Assembly (NCBI GenBank): GCA_028288515.1
Contig: JAQBNP010000263.1
Location: 1-34,848, forward strand
Direction of reading: 5' to 3'
From: Flaviaestuariibacter sp.
GTDB lineage: Bacteria; Bacteroidota; Bacteroidia; Chitinophagales; Chitinophagaceae
DNA: 34,848 nucleotides
The position numbers were made by a program, and so were the translations under genes. Under the pieces are notes generated by a model. The model was given only the letters and a program-made list of their open reading frames with translations. It made no database searches and was not told where the DNA came from. Below, in pieces: positions 34,036 through 34,848 of this stretch. Each line of letters opens with the position of its first letter. The stretch's first letter is position 1.

Positions 34036-34848
34036 GGGGCGTGTTTCGTCATATGTGGATGACCCTCACCGCATCCGAACGGAAACGGTTCACCACCGGC
34101 GTTAGCATCGATATCGTCATTAGCCTGCTCGATATCGGTTTCCTGGCGACGCTGATCTGGATCGTCCAATGGTACTTGCAACCGCAGGCGGGCCACACAC
34201 TGTCCCGGGTTTTTGGTACGGGTTCCTTGCAGCCGATCGGGTTCTTCTTCGTCGCCTTTGCCGTGAAGAACGGGGCAGGATTCCTCCAGGCTCAAAGCCA
34301 GTTCCGGTTCTCAGGCCGCGTTGCCGTCCGCCTGTCGGAACAAAACCTCGGGGCGTTCCAGGAAGCGGCCTACACGGAGTTCGTACAGGGCGACATGGCG
34401 CAGCAGATCAGGCAGATCAATCACCAGCCCTTCGACTTTTGCACCTATATCCTCTCGGGAATGCAGCAGCTGTTCACGCAGGCCATCCTCGTGGGCGTCG
34501 CGATCAGTGCCATCCTCCTTTATAACGCAGCATTGTTCCTCTTCCTGCTGCTTGTTCTTCTGCCACCCGTCATCGCTGTTTTTCTATTCATGAAGCGGAC
34601 GCAGCATGTAGCGAAGACCGCGATCAGGAGTACCAACGAGCGGTCTCTCCAGGCATTGATCGACGCACTCAAGGGGTATGTCGAAGCCAATATGTTCGGC
34701 AGCCGCCAGTTCTTTCGCGACCGGTACATTCAAGCAAGAGCGCAGTTCAGCCATGTCTATTTCCGGACCATCGCCGTGCAGGCCATGCCTGGCCGGATGA
34801 TCGAATCATTTGCCGTTCTTGGTTTGCTGCTCCTTCTCGCCCTTTCAT
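34032..34848 (+). CDS. ABC-transporter-type membrane protein, 3' end truncated by the window edge
   Basis: Open from ATG 34032 (ATGA overlap with the upstream gene) to the window end: MRGVFRHMWMTLTASERKRFTTGVSIDIVISLLDIGFLATLIWIV...; ABC-exporter transmembrane pattern. Not in the ORF track because no stop is present. Confidence 0.75.
   Translation, partial: MRGVFRHMWMTLTASERKRFTTGVSIDIVISLLDIGFLATLIWIVQWYLQPQAGHTLSRVFGTGSLQPIGFFFVAFAVKNGAGFLQAQSQFRFSGRVAVRLSEQNLGAFQEAAYTEFVQGDMAQQIRQINHQPFDFCTYILSGMQQLFTQAILVGVAISAILLYNAALFLFLLLVLLPPVIAVFLFMKRTQHVAKTAIRSTNERSLQALIDALKGYVEANMFGSRQFFRDRYIQARAQFSHVYFRTIAVQAMPGRMIESFAVLGLLLLLALS

Noticed and set aside
1-34848. CRISPR array, transposon or prophage
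   Set aside because: No regularly spaced repeats, transposase, integrase or phage structural proteins seen

Overview
The window is a gene-dense, GC-rich chromosomal segment from a Bacteroidota bacterium. Protein character (DUF3570, DUF4266, DUF5777, H-NOX, sigma/anti-sigma layout) suggests a Chitinophagaceae-like genome; this is an inference, not a database result. I support about 33 protein-coding genes and saw no tRNA, rRNA, CRISPR array or transposase. Main blocks are: (i) a D-2-hydroxyacid dehydrogenase next to a PAS histidine kinase / REC-cNMP-HTH regulator pair; (ii) a GH130 / GT4-fusion / universal stress protein block; (iii) a thioredoxin-ApbE-DUF4266-DUF3570 envelope module; (iv) an ATP-grasp gene followed by a YqcI/YcgG (GntA-like) heme-oxygenase candidate overlapping a DUF1989 gene; (v) a minus-strand sensory operon with a CZB-PAS protein, a PAS histidine kinase, a small ORF, an H-NOX protein and a PPOX-family protein; (vi) a cytochrome c / YceI / DUF5777 operon; (vii) an ECF sigma factor with a trans-envelope anti-sigma/beta-barrel fusion, followed by exopolysaccharide genes running off the right edge. 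The best leads are a small paralogous protein family (about 58-59 aa, two copies, both absent from the supplied ORF track), the CZB/PAS-HK/small ORF/H-NOX operon, matching ECF-type promoter candidates upstream of the sigma gene and the sugar-transferase operon, and the two enzyme modules of unknown function.
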